Shown in pieces: positions 16,710 through 25,685 of a DNA stretch of 64,000 bases. Position 1 is the stretch's first letter. The number at the start of each line of letters is the position of its first letter. The stretch lies in NCBI RefSeq assembly GCF_001905505.1, contig NZ_LIPG01000005.1, positions 124,001 to 188,000 on the forward strand, in the 5' to 3' direction. The notes below the pieces were generated by a model, which made no database searches, had not been told where the DNA came from, and saw nothing but the letters and a program-made list of their open reading frames with translations. The translations under genes and the position numbers were made by a program. This DNA comes from Streptomyces sp. CB02058. GTDB taxonomy: Bacteria > Actinomycetota > Actinomycetes > Streptomycetales > Streptomycetaceae.

Positions 16710-17008
16710 CCGTCCACCCTCTTCCTTGCAGGAGTCGTGCGTTGAAGTGCCGACACGGCGCGGTCAACGTCACACGCGGCTCCGCTGGAATCAGTACGAC
16801 AAGCCGGATGAAAAGATGCTTATTCACTTGAATGAGTGACTCGCTACGCTATTTGCTCGAAAACATGGACACTCTTCTTTACTCTCCATTACGATTCATT
16901 TACGGAGAGTTGAGAAATCCCGCCGTATTACCCCACCGCTGCACGCCGTGATCCACGGCCGCCGTCACTCACATACCGCGACCGCGCTGCCCCGGAGGAG
17001 ACGGGAAC
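16710..17008. other. A+T-richer divergent promoter region
   Basis: No gene. Between 16790 and 16930 the DNA is markedly A+T-richer than its surroundings and contains ACTCTCC/GGAGAGT (16881-16887, 16904-16910, 16-nt spacer) and TCACT/AGTGA (16824-16828, 16835-16839). These are candidate operators for the divergent lipoprotein and SulP-carbonic anhydrase genes. Confidence 0.45.
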
Positions 17009-19516
17009 ATGTCTGCCTGCGTCCCTACCCGCAACGACCACTCATCCCGCAGTTCACGCCCATCCCACGCCTCGGGGTTCAAGCGGCCGCACGGTCCGCC
17101 GCCCTCGCCCCGCCGAGGACGCTTCCGCGTCTCGGGCGCCGACCTGTCCGCATCGATCACCGTCTTCCTCATCGCCGTCCCCATGTCCCTCGGCCTCGCC
17201 GTCGCCATGGACGCCCCACTCGCAGCCGGCCTCGTCTCGGCAGCGATCGGTGGAATCGTCGCCGGTCTGCTCGGCGGCACACCCCTCCAGGTCAGCGGCC
17301 CGTCCGCCGGACTGACCGTGGTCACCGCCGAGTTGATCCAGATCTACGGCTGGCGCACCACCTGCGCCATCACCGTCGGCGCGGGACTCCTGCAGATCCT
17401 CCTGGGCTCACTGAGAGCCGCCCGCAGCGCTCTCGCCGTCAGCCCCGCCATCGTGCACGGCACACTCGCGGGCATCGGCGTGGCCATCGCGCTCGCCCAG
17501 ATGCACATCGTGCTCGGCGGGTCCCCACAGAGCACGGCTCTGGACAACGCCCTGTCGCTGCCCGCCCGCCTGCAGCACTTCAGCCCGGCCGCGCCCCTCA
17601 TCGGAGCGCTGACGATCGTCCTGCTCATGGTGTGGCCACGCCTGCCCGGGCAGGCCGGAAAGGCACTGAGGAGAATTCCTGCCGCCCTCGCCGCGGTGGT
17701 CGTCGCGACGGCTGTTGCCGCTGCGGCCACGCCAGGAATCGCCCGGGTGGACCTTCCGTCGTGGCGGTCCCACGCGCTGCCCGAGGCGCCGCAGGGCCCG
17801 GTCGCGGCGCTGGCCGCGGCGGTGTTCACGGTCATGCTGGTGGCCAGTCTCGAATCCCTGCTCGCCGCCGTCTCCGTCGACAAGCTGGCAGCCGATCGGG
17901 CCGCCACCCCACCCAAGGACGGGTCCACGCCGTCGGCACCCGTCAAGCGCTCCGACCTCGACCGGGAACTGCGCGCCCAGGGTGTCGCCAACACACTGTC
18001 GGGGCTGGCCGGGGGCCTGGCCGTGTCCGGCGGCGCGGTGCGCAGCTCCGCGAATGTGCGCGCCGGCGCCCAAACCCGGGCCGCCACGGTGCTGCACGGT
18101 GTCTGGGTGCTGCTCGCGGCCGTACTGCTGGTCACCGCCCTCGAATGGATCCCCCTGGCAGCGCTCGCCGCTCTGGTCATGGTCGTCGGCATCCAGATGG
18201 TCAACTTCGCCCACATCCGCAAGGTCCACAGACACCGCGAATTCCTGGTGTACGGCGCGACCATCAGCGGCGTGCTTCTCGCCGGGGTTCTCGAGGGCGT
18301 GGCAATCGGCATCGTCGTGGCGGTGGCCGTCGCCCTGCACCGGCTGGCACGGACGAGGATCACCGTGACGGAGCGGGACGGCCGGTATCTGGTGACCGCT
18401 CGCGGACAGCTGACCTTCCTGGCCGTCCCCCGGCTCAGCCGGATGCTCGGAAGACTTCCCCACGGAGTGGACGCCGTGGTCGAGTTGGACGGGTTCTTCA
18501 TGGACCACGCGGCCTACGAGACGATCCAGGACTGGTACGCCGCGCAGACCGCGATGGGCGGGCGGATCGAATTCACGGGGCGGTCCGGAGGCCGGATCGC
18601 CGAGCCCGCGTCCGCAGCGCATTCCTGCTGCCGCCCATGGACGCCGTGGCGCAACCATCACTGCCACGACCGCGTGCAGGACGCCGCTCCCACCACTGCC
18701 GACCCCGCTGCGCCCGCTCCCGCGAAGACCGTCCCTCTCACGGTGGCGGCTTCGACCGGTGACCGGACGGGGGCCCATCGGCTGCTCAGCGGTCTCAGCT
18801 CGTTCCAGCGCACCACCGCTCCGCTGGTCCGTGAGGAGCTGAACCGGCTGGCCACCGAAGGGCAGCGGCCTTCCCAGCTGTTCCTCACCTGCGCAGACTC
18901 CCGCCTGGTCACGAGCATGATCACGGCCAGTGGGCCGGGCGACCTCTTCACCGTACGGAACGTCGGCAATCTCGTTCCGCCGCCGGGCACAGGGGACGAG
19001 ACAGGGACCGACGATTCGGTGGCCGCCGCCATCGAATACGCGGTGGATGTGCTCGAGGTCGAGTCCATCACCGTATGCGGCCACTCAGGATGCGGGGCCA
19101 TGCAGGCCCTGCTGGGGGCAGCGCCGGAGACTCCCACGACGCCGCTGTGGCGGTGGCTGCGGCATGGGCTGCCGAGCTTGAAGCGCATGCGTTCCCGACA
19201 CCATTCCTGGGCGCGGATCGCGGGACGGCTGCCCACCGACGCGGTGGAACAGCTCTGTCTGACCAATGTGGTGCAGCAGTTGGAGCATCTGCGTGCGCAC
19301 GAATCGGTGGCTCGCCGGCTCGCAGCGGGCACTCTGCAACTGCACGGCATGTACTTCCACGTGGGCGAGGCTCAGGCCTATCTGCTGACCGAGGGCGCCA
19401 GTTCCGGGACCGGCCCCGACGAGGTCTTCGCACGCGTCGCCCCCGGGGCCGTATGGAGTGCCTCCGACGACGCGGAATCGCTGCTCCCCGCACCCGACAC
19501 CGTGGTCGGCGCCTGA
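17009..19516 (+). CDS. SulP anion transporter fused to beta carbonic anhydrase
   Basis: 835 residues. The N-terminal half has the multi-helix SulP transporter fold (ITVFLIAVPMSLGLAVAMDA, SGPSAGLTVV), then a STAS-like region near 420-530. A Cys/His-rich linker (HSCCRPWTPWRNHHCHD) follows, then a beta carbonic anhydrase from about 570. Zinc ligands and dyad are visible: CADSR near 629 and HSGCG near 692. Probable function is bicarbonate uptake coupled to CO2/bicarbonate interconversion at the membrane. Such fusions are known in actinobacteria (Rv3273 type). The RBS GGAGGAGACGG precedes ATG 17009. Monocistronic, with a terminator at 19550. Confidence 0.94.
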   Translation: MSACVPTRNDHSSRSSRPSHASGFKRPHGPPPSPRRGRFRVSGADLSASITVFLIAVPMSLGLAVAMDAPLAAGLVSAAIGGIVAGLLGGTPLQVSGPSAGLTVVTAELIQIYGWRTTCAITVGAGLLQILLGSLRAARSALAVSPAIVHGTLAGIGVAIALAQMHIVLGGSPQSTALDNALSLPARLQHFSPAAPLIGALTIVLLMVWPRLPGQAGKALRRIPAALAAVVVATAVAAAATPGIARVDLPSWRSHALPEAPQGPVAALAAAVFTVMLVASLESLLAAVSVDKLAADRAATPPKDGSTPSAPVKRSDLDRELRAQGVANTLSGLAGGLAVSGGAVRSSANVRAGAQTRAATVLHGVWVLLAAVLLVTALEWIPLAALAALVMVVGIQMVNFAHIRKVHRHREFLVYGATISGVLLAGVLEGVAIGIVVAVAVALHRLARTRITVTERDGRYLVTARGQLTFLAVPRLSRMLGRLPHGVDAVVELDGFFMDHAAYETIQDWYAAQTAMGGRIEFTGRSGGRIAEPASAAHSCCRPWTPWRNHHCHDRVQDAAPTTADPAAPAPAKTVPLTVAASTGDRTGAHRLLSGLSSFQRTTAPLVREELNRLATEGQRPSQLFLTCADSRLVTSMITASGPGDLFTVRNVGNLVPPPGTGDETGTDDSVAAAIEYAVDVLEVESITVCGHSGCGAMQALLGAAPETPTTPLWRWLRHGLPSLKRMRSRHHSWARIAGRLPTDAVEQLCLTNVVQQLEHLRAHESVARRLAAGTLQLHGMYFHVGEAQAYLLTEGASSGTGPDEVFARVAPGAVWSASDDAESLLPAPDTVVGA

Positions 19517-19549
19517 ACCGCTCGCACACCCGGTCCGTGAGACCTTGTG

Positions 19550-19592
19550 GTCCCGCTTTCGCATCGCACAGCGCTGCTTGCGGAAGCGGGAC
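19550..19592 (+). terminator. terminator of the SulP-carbonic anhydrase gene
   Basis: 13-bp arms (GTCCCGCTTTCGC and GCGGAAGCGGGAC, one G-U pair) around a 17-nt loop, 34 nt after the stop. Confidence 0.75.
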
Positions 19593-19714
19593 GTGTGACT
19601 CCGTAGCACGGGGCACAGGTCTAAACCAATTTCCGGCAGACACTTGTCACCTGGCCCGTGGCCTGATGAGCTGTCCCCCGGGACACAACGGACACCCTGG
19701 GAATGGGAGATGTC

Positions 19715-19765
19715 GTGAGCAACGCAAGCCTGGCCAATCCGCTCAAGGAGGAGACCGCAGCATGA
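19715..19765 (+). CDS. 16-residue leader ORF overlapping acs, apparent duplicate of the acs start
   Basis: GTG start, product VSNASLANPLKEETAA, ending in a TGA that overlaps the acs ATG (ATGA). It resembles the first residues of Acs itself (here MSEPSSLSNLLKEE; in other streptomycetes, from memory, MSNESLANLLKE). Both copies share CTCAAGGAGGAG, and in the leader copy this doubles as the acs RBS. A GGGAG lies 5-6 nt before the GTG. It looks like a local tandem duplication of the gene start that left a coupled mini-ORF. Confidence 0.55.
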   Translation: MSNASLANPLKEETAA

Positions 19766-21720
19766 GCGAGCCTTCCTCCCTCTCCAACCTGCTCAAGGAG
19801 GAGCGGCGGTTCGCACCGCCTGCCGATCTGGCCGCGAACGCCAACGTGACGGTGGAGGCGTACGAGCAGGCCGAGGCGGACCGGCTGGGCTTCTGGGCCG
19901 AGCAGGCCCGCCGCCTGACCTGGGCCACGGAGCCGACCGAGACGCTGGACTGGAGCAACCCTCCCTTCGCCAAGTGGTTCGCGGACGGCAAGCTCAACGT
20001 CGCGTACAACTGCGTCGACCGGCACGTCGAGGCCGGCAACGGCGACCGGGTCGCCATCCACTTCGAGGGCGAGCCCGGCGACAGCCGCGCGATCACCTAC
20101 GCCGAGCTCAAGGACGAGGTCTCCCGGGCGGCCAACGCCCTCACCGAACTCGGTGTCGGCAAGGGCGACCGGGTGGCCGTCTATCTGCCGATGATCCCGG
20201 AGGCCGCCGTGGCGATACTGGCGTGCGCCCGCATCGGCGCCGCCCACTCCGTGGTGTTCGGAGGCTTCTCCGCGGACGCCATCGCGACCCGCATCCAGGA
20301 CGCCGACGCCAAGGTCGTCATCACCTCCGACGGTGGCTACCGGCGGGGCAAGCCCTCCGCGCTCAAGCCCGCGGTGGACGATGCCGTCTCCCGTATCGAC
20401 ACGGTCGAGCATGTCCTCGTGGTCCGGCGTACCGGCCAGGACACCGCGTGGACCGAGGGCCGGGACGTCTGGTGGCACGAGATCACCGGCAGGCAGTCCA
20501 CCGAGCACACGCCCGAGGCCTTCGATGCGGAGCAGCCGCTCTTCATCCTCTACACCTCGGGGACCACGGGGAAGCCGAAGGGCATCCTGCACACCTCCGG
20601 TGGTTACCTGACCCAGGCGGCCTACACCCATCACGCGGTCTTCGACCTGAAGCCCGAGACCGATGTGTACTGGTGCACCGCCGACATCGGCTGGGTGACC
20701 GGGCACTCGTACATCGTCTACGGGCCTCTGGCCAACGGCGCGACCCAGGTGATGTACGAGGGGACACCCGACACACCCCACCAGGGGCGCTTCTGGGAGA
20801 TCGTCCAGAAGTACGGGGTCACGATCCTGTACACCGCGCCGACGGCGATCCGGACGTTCATGAAGTGGGGGGACGACATCCCCGCCAAGTTCGACCTCTC
20901 GTCGCTGCGTGTCCTCGGTTCGGTCGGTGAGCCGATCAACCCCGAGGCGTGGATGTGGTACCGGAAGCACATCGGCGCCGACAAGTGCCCGATCGTGGAC
21001 ACCTGGTGGCAGACCGAGACCGGCGCGATGATGATCTCGCCGCTCCCCGGTGTCACCGAGACCAAGCCCGGTTCGGCCCAGCGTGCACTGCCCGGCATCT
21101 CCGCCACCGTCGTCGACGACGAGGCCCGTGAGGTTCCGGACGGCGGGGGCGGCTATCTCGTCCTCACCGAGCCGTGGCCGTCGATGCTCCGCACCATCTG
21201 GGGCGATGACCAGCGCTTCCTCGACACCTACTGGTCGCGCTTCGAGGGCAAGTACTTCGCGGGTGACGGCGCCAAGAAGGACGAGGACGGCGACGTCTGG
21301 CTGCTCGGCCGGGTCGACGACGTCATGCTCGTGTCCGGGCACAACATCTCGACGACCGAGGTGGAGTCGGCCCTCGTCTCGCACCCCGCGGTAGCAGAGG
21401 CGGCCGTGGTCGGGGCGAACGACGAGACGACCGGTCAGGCCATCGTCGCCTTCGTGATACTGCGCGGCACCGCCACCGCATCCGAGGAGCTCGTCGCCGA
21501 GCTGCGCAATCACGTCGGCAGCACGCTCGGGCCGATCGCGAAGCCCAAGCGGGTCCTCCCGGTGGCCGAGCTGCCGAAGACCCGGTCCGGCAAGATCATG
21601 CGCCGTCTGCTCCGCGATGTCGCCGAGAACCGTGAGCTGGGTGACGTCACGACGCTCACCGACTCCTCGGTCATGGCCCTCATCCAGACGCAGCTCCCCG
21701 CCACGTCCTCCGAGGACTGA
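19762..21720 (+). CDS. acs: acetyl-CoA synthetase
   Basis: 652 residues, full family length. Activates acetate to acetyl-CoA via acetyl-AMP. Landmarks: N-terminal ACS domain (NPPFAKWF), the P-loop YTSGTTGKPKG near residue 260, DTWWQTETG, the hinge LGRVDD, and the C-terminal PKTRSGKIMRR with the Lys known to be acetylated for control in this family. The ATG at 19762 has AGGAGGAGAC upstream. Followed by a 15-bp perfect hairpin, so it is transcribed apart from nhaA. Confidence 0.98.
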   Translation: MSEPSSLSNLLKEERRFAPPADLAANANVTVEAYEQAEADRLGFWAEQARRLTWATEPTETLDWSNPPFAKWFADGKLNVAYNCVDRHVEAGNGDRVAIHFEGEPGDSRAITYAELKDEVSRAANALTELGVGKGDRVAVYLPMIPEAAVAILACARIGAAHSVVFGGFSADAIATRIQDADAKVVITSDGGYRRGKPSALKPAVDDAVSRIDTVEHVLVVRRTGQDTAWTEGRDVWWHEITGRQSTEHTPEAFDAEQPLFILYTSGTTGKPKGILHTSGGYLTQAAYTHHAVFDLKPETDVYWCTADIGWVTGHSYIVYGPLANGATQVMYEGTPDTPHQGRFWEIVQKYGVTILYTAPTAIRTFMKWGDDIPAKFDLSSLRVLGSVGEPINPEAWMWYRKHIGADKCPIVDTWWQTETGAMMISPLPGVTETKPGSAQRALPGISATVVDDEAREVPDGGGGYLVLTEPWPSMLRTIWGDDQRFLDTYWSRFEGKYFAGDGAKKDEDGDVWLLGRVDDVMLVSGHNISTTEVESALVSHPAVAEAAVVGANDETTGQAIVAFVILRGTATASEELVAELRNHVGSTLGPIAKPKRVLPVAELPKTRSGKIMRRLLRDVAENRELGDVTTLTDSSVMALIQTQLPATSSED

Positions 21721-21774
21721 CCTCCCGGGACCAGGTCCACTGGACCAGGACGGGCCACGGTCACGGCACGGATC

Positions 21775-21809
21775 CGAAGGGGCACCCGGCACCACCGGGT
21801 GCCCCTTCG
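21775..21809 (+). terminator. terminator of acs
   Basis: 15-bp perfect stem (CGAAGGGGCACCCGG and its complement) with a 5-nt loop, 54 nt after the stop. Confidence 0.85.
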
Positions 21810-21923
21810 GGCGTCCCCGGGTGCCTCTTCGGCGTAATCGAGCTACCTGGTCAGATGTACGCCGCCCGGGCACCGCACTGCTGCCCGGCCACCCCGCCGC
21901 CCCACTGACCGGCTGCCCCGCAC

Positions 21924-21968
21924 CGCGCACCGCCGGGCGGCTGGCCCGCGCACCGCCGGGCGGCTGGC
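21924..21968. repeat. tandem 22-bp repeat in the acs-nhaA intergenic region
   Basis: Two near-identical copies (21924-21945, 21947-21968) beginning CGCGCACCGCCGGGCGG, with a degenerate third unit after them. The whole 21721-22210 gap is otherwise gene-free and holds the acs terminator and the nhaA promoter region. Confidence 0.7.
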
Positions 21969-22210
21969 ACCGCGCACCGTCGACCGCCTGGACGCGTGCG
22001 TCGTCGGGCGGTCGGCACTGGATCCGGATACCGTTTCTACACCCGGGTAGAGTGGTGATTCGTCGACGGAGCGTTCGAGCACAGGCCAGCAGGCCGATTC
22101 CGTCAGCACGGACAACCACACAGGACATCTCCACAGGGGCGCCGGGAAGTCTGGTCGGCATGTGATTCCGCCATGCCGTTACTGCCGTAACCCGACCGGA
22201 GGTCCTCCTC

Positions 22211-23614
22211 TTGGCTACGCCCGCCCCCTCCTCCGACCGCCGCAGCACCTTGTTGGGCCGACTGCCCCTGCCCGAGCGGAACTACGTCGCCGAGGCTCTG
22301 CGCACGGAGACGATCGGCGGCGTCATCCTGCTGGTCGCCGCCATAGCCGCGCTGATCTGGGCGAACACCTTCGACGCAAGCTATGAGGCCGTCAGCGGGT
22401 TCCACTTCGGTCCCGAAACGCTGGGGCTCCACCTCTCGGTGGCCCACTGGGCGGCCGACGGACTGCTGGCCGTCTTCTTCTTCGTCGCGGGCGTCGAACT
22501 CAAGCGTGAACTGGTGGCCGGGGAGCTGCGCAACCCCCGTGCGGCGGCCCTGCCCGTCGCCGCCGCACTCTGCGGCATGGCCGTACCCGCCGTCGTCTAC
22601 ACGCTGGCAGCGGTGGTCGGCGGGGGGACGACCGCAGGCTGGGCCGTCCCCACCGCCACCGACATCGCCTTCGCACTCGCCGTCCTGGCAGTGATCGGCA
22701 CGTCGCTCCCGGCGGCGCTGCGCGCCTTCCTGCTGACACTCGCCGTCGTCGACGACCTCTTCGCCATCCTCATCATCGCGATCTTCTTCACCGAGAACAT
22801 CGACTTCCTGGCGCTCGGCGGAGCCTTCGCCGGTCTGGCGGTGTTCTACGTGCTGCTGCGCACCGCTGTGAAGGGCTGGTACGTCTACGTCCCGCTCGCC
22901 CTGGTCATCTGGGGGCTGATGTACAACAGCGGCGTCCACGCGACGATCGCCGGTGTCGCCATGGGCCTGATGCTGCGCTGCACCAGGCGCGAGGGGGAGG
23001 AGCATTCCCCGGGCGAGCACATCGAGCACTTGGTGCGCCCCCTGTCGGCGGGCGTGGCGGTTCCGCTGTTCGCGCTCTTCGCGGCCGGTGTCACTCTCAA
23101 GGGCGATGCCCTGGCCGGTGTTTTCACCCGGCCCGAAACACTCGGGGTGGTACTCGGTCTGGTCGTCGGCAAGACCATCGGCATCTTCGGCGGCACCTGG
23201 CTCGTCGCCCGCTTCACCAAGGCCGAGCTGAACAAGGACCTGGCCTGGGCGGATGTCTTCGCCGTGGCCACGCTGGCCGGTATCGGCTTCACCGTCTCAC
23301 TCCTCATCGGGGAGCTCGCCTTCGCCGGCGACGAGGACATGATCAATGAAGTCAAGGCGGCGGTCCTCCTCGGTTCCCTGATTGCCGCCGTACTCTCCGG
23401 TGTACTGCTCAAACTGCGGGTACGCAGATACAGGGCGCTGTACGCGGAAGAGGAGATCGACGCCGACGCATCGGGGATTCCCGACATCTACGAGCAGGAC
23501 GACCCGGAGTACCACCTGCGGATGGCAGCGATCCACGAGAGGAAGGCCGCCGAGCACCGCCGCCTTGCCGAACAGGCGGGGGCAGCGAGCAGCAAGCCGG
23601 ACAGTCCGGCATGA
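22211..23614 (+). CDS. nhaA: Na+/H+ antiporter NhaA
   Basis: 467 residues, about a dozen helices. Exchanges Na+ (or Li+) for H+ and contributes to pH and sodium homeostasis. The paired aspartates of the ion site are in LAVVDDLFAIL. The family motifs FFFVAGVELKREL and TDIAFALAVL are present. The C-terminal 60 residues are a charged cytoplasmic tail. The start is a TTG at 22211 with GGAGG 9 nt upstream. It is followed after 39 nt by the DUF1469 gene, which may be cotranscribed. Confidence 0.96.
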   Translation: MATPAPSSDRRSTLLGRLPLPERNYVAEALRTETIGGVILLVAAIAALIWANTFDASYEAVSGFHFGPETLGLHLSVAHWAADGLLAVFFFVAGVELKRELVAGELRNPRAAALPVAAALCGMAVPAVVYTLAAVVGGGTTAGWAVPTATDIAFALAVLAVIGTSLPAALRAFLLTLAVVDDLFAILIIAIFFTENIDFLALGGAFAGLAVFYVLLRTAVKGWYVYVPLALVIWGLMYNSGVHATIAGVAMGLMLRCTRREGEEHSPGEHIEHLVRPLSAGVAVPLFALFAAGVTLKGDALAGVFTRPETLGVVLGLVVGKTIGIFGGTWLVARFTKAELNKDLAWADVFAVATLAGIGFTVSLLIGELAFAGDEDMINEVKAAVLLGSLIAAVLSGVLLKLRVRRYRALYAEEEIDADASGIPDIYEQDDPEYHLRMAAIHERKAAEHRRLAEQAGAASSKPDSPA

Positions 23615-23653
23615 TCTGACATCGGATGTACGGAAGAGGAGAGGGAGTCAGGG

Positions 23654-24184
23654 ATGAGCGACCCCGGCAACTACGCGGGCAGCACCGACCGTAGTCTCGG
23701 ACAGCTGTTCGCTTCGGCGACCGCCGAGATGTCCGCGCTGGTGCATGACGAGATCGCCCTGGCCAAGGCCGAGGTACGGCAGGACGTCAAGCGCGGCGTG
23801 ATCGGCAGCGTGGCGTTCATCGTCACGGGTGTGCTGATCCTGTTCGCGATCCCCGTGCTGAGCTTCGCCGCGGCCTACGGGATCCACAATCTCGGACTCG
23901 GTCTCGCCTGGTCGTTCCTGATCGTGGGTGGCGCGTTCATCCTGCTGGGCATCCTGCTCGCCCTCTTCGGGCTCGCCAAGTTCAAGAAGGTCAAGCCGCC
24001 GGAGAAGTCCATCGCTTCGGCCAAGCAGACCGCCGCGGTGCTCCAGGGCGTCAAGCCGCACCCCCGTCCCGTCGTCACCGCGGCGGCCATCGAGCGGGCC
24101 CAGGGCAGCACACTCGCGGACAAGGCCATCGAGAACCGTCCTGTCCAGGACAAGGCGGCCGCTGTGGCACGCTCGTCCACATGA
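23654..24184 (+). CDS. DUF1469 / holin superfamily III membrane protein
   Basis: 176 residues. An amphipathic N-terminal part (LFASATAEMSALVHDEIALAKAE) is typical of DUF1469, followed by two hydrophobic segments (residues about 50-75 and 82-108) and a charged Ala-rich tail. Function unknown. The holin name in databases rests on fold similarity; there is no phage context here. RBS GGAGAGGGAG. The ATG of the next gene overlaps its stop. It corresponds in position to Rv3669, beside ephE and marP. Confidence 0.88.
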   Translation: MSDPGNYAGSTDRSLGQLFASATAEMSALVHDEIALAKAEVRQDVKRGVIGSVAFIVTGVLILFAIPVLSFAAAYGIHNLGLGLAWSFLIVGGAFILLGILLALFGLAKFKKVKPPEKSIASAKQTAAVLQGVKPHPRPVVTAAAIERAQGSTLADKAIENRPVQDKAAAVARSST

Positions 24185-25158
24185 CCGACCCCGATTTCAG
24201 CGCATCCGGTCCCGTGGGGCCGTTGGGACCGGCAGCCCCGTCCGGCGGTCCTGTCCGTCTGGACGGCCCCTGGACCCACCGCGATGTGGCGGCCAACGGC
24301 GCGCGCTTCCACATCGCGGAGCTCGGCGACGGGCCTCTGGTCCTGCTGCTCCACGGCTTCCCGCAGTTCTGGTGGACCTGGCGCCACCAGATGACGGCCC
24401 TGGCCGACGCCGGGTACCGCGCGGTCGCGATGGACCTCCGCGGGGTCGGCGGCAGTGACCGTACGCCCCGCGGCTACGACCCCGCCAACCTGGCGCTCGA
24501 CGTCACCGGCGTGATCCGCTCGCTCGGCGAGCCCGACGCGGCGCTGGTGGGCCACGACATGGGTGGCTATCTCGCCTGGACCGCGGCGGTGATGCGGCCG
24601 AAGCTGGTGCGCCGACTCGTGGTGTCGTCGATGCCGCATCCGCGCCGCTGGCGTTCCTCGATGCTCTCCGACTTCGCGCAGTCCCGGGCCGGCTCGCACA
24701 TCTGGGGGTTCCAGCGGCCGTGGGTGCCGGAGCGCCAGCTCGTCGCGGACGACGCGGCCTTGGTCGCCCGGCTGATCCGTGACTGGTCGGGGCCCCGCAC
24801 CTCGGACTTCCCCGACGACGAGACGGTGGACGTCTACCGGCGCGCGATGTGCATCCCGTCGACGGCGCACTGCTCGATCGAGCCGTACCGCTGGATGGTC
24901 CGTTCCCTGGCCCGGCCGGACGGCGTCCAGTTCAACAGGCGGATGAAGCGGCCGGTGCGCGTACCGACGCTGCATCTGCACGGATCGCTCGACCCGGCGA
25001 TCCGGACGCGCAGTTCCGCGGGCTCCGGCGAGTACGTCGAAGCGCCGTACCGGTGGCGACTTTTCGACGGTCTCGGGCACTTCCCGCACGAGGAGGATCC
25101 GGTCGGGTTCTCGACCGAACTCGTCAACTGGCTCAAGGATCCGGAGCCCGACCGGTAG
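24181..25158 (+). CDS. alpha/beta hydrolase, epoxide hydrolase (EphE) type
   Basis: 325 residues. Oxyanion motif HGFPQFWWTW, nucleophile elbow GHDMGG with Asp as nucleophile (the epoxide hydrolase/dehalogenase pattern), acid in GSLDPAIR and the His in GLGHFPHEE. A Gly/Pro-rich N-terminus of about 30 residues precedes the domain. The natural substrate cannot be told. The ATG overlaps the stop of the DUF1469 gene. The order acs, membrane protein, ephE, marP is the same as Rv3667-Rv3671c. Confidence 0.9.
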   Translation: MTDPDFSASGPVGPLGPAAPSGGPVRLDGPWTHRDVAANGARFHIAELGDGPLVLLLHGFPQFWWTWRHQMTALADAGYRAVAMDLRGVGGSDRTPRGYDPANLALDVTGVIRSLGEPDAALVGHDMGGYLAWTAAVMRPKLVRRLVVSSMPHPRRWRSSMLSDFAQSRAGSHIWGFQRPWVPERQLVADDAALVARLIRDWSGPRTSDFPDDETVDVYRRAMCIPSTAHCSIEPYRWMVRSLARPDGVQFNRRMKRPVRVPTLHLHGSLDPAIRTRSSAGSGEYVEAPYRWRLFDGLGHFPHEEDPVGFSTELVNWLKDPEPDR

Positions 25159-25184
25159 CCGACGGGCACAGGTGTCCGACGAAC

Positions 25185-25216
25185 AGCCAATTGCCTGCCG
25201 CATAAGCCAATTGGCT
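25185..25216. repeat. paired AGCCAATTGSCT motifs spaced 20 bp
   Basis: AGCCAATTGCCT (25185-25196) and the perfect palindrome AGCCAATTGGCT (25205-25216), start-to-start 20 bp, two helical turns apart. This would suit two bound dimers of a regulator, but no gene starts nearby. Confidence 0.55.
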
Positions 25217-25644
25217 GACTCGCACGCGATTACCGACCATGGGTCAGGGGCAGACGTCGGGGTATGGGCTGGACGCGCGACTTCAATGACGCAGCACGCA
25301 ACCGCCGCTCGACCGCTCCTGCTGGTCAGAGCATTCATGAGGGGGGCGGCTCTCCGAGCCGGGTGCACGATGTGAACGATTTCCATGATCTGCGGCTGGG
25401 TATTCCGCGCATCCTCCACCGCCGGGCCCGCTGGGTGTCGGCGAGGCTGCGCCATCCCCGCAGCTGACGTGGGGACCGCCTGACCACCGGACGATCCGCC
25501 GGCGGACCGCCTCGCCACCCGGGGCCCGCCGTCGGACGTCCTGCCACCGGACCGCCGACGGCCGGGCCGCCCACCACGGGCGGTCCGGCCGTCCGGGCTC
25601 CCGCACCGCACACCGCACGGGCCCGGGACACCACACGAGAGGCC

Positions 25645-25670
25645 CCGGGCCCCGAGGCACCGGGGCCCGG
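25645..25670 (-). terminator. terminator of marP
   Basis: CCGGGCCCCG/CGGGGCCCGG perfect stem, 6-nt loop, 16 nt after the marP stop. Could act on both strands. Confidence 0.7.
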
Positions 25671-25685
25671 CTCCGTGGAACTCCC

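Larger units (their letters stand above)
25159..25685. other. gene-free region between convergent ephE-like and marP genes
   Basis: Contains the paired motif at 25185-25216, the terminator at 25645-25670, and C-rich DNA with no acceptable gene. A 67-codon plus-strand ORF (25264-25467) lacks an RBS and family resemblance. Confidence 0.5.

Noticed and set aside
19621..22248. 875-codon minus-strand open frame over acs
   Set aside because: Antisense frame in G+C-rich DNA; acs on the plus strand has all family motifs and an RBS.
23654..24184. phage holin / prophage remnant
   Set aside because: Only the database family name suggests phage; neighbours are core genes and the position is conserved in mycobacteria.
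25264..25467. 67-codon plus-strand ORF
   Set aside because: No RBS or family resemblance; region otherwise reads as noncoding.
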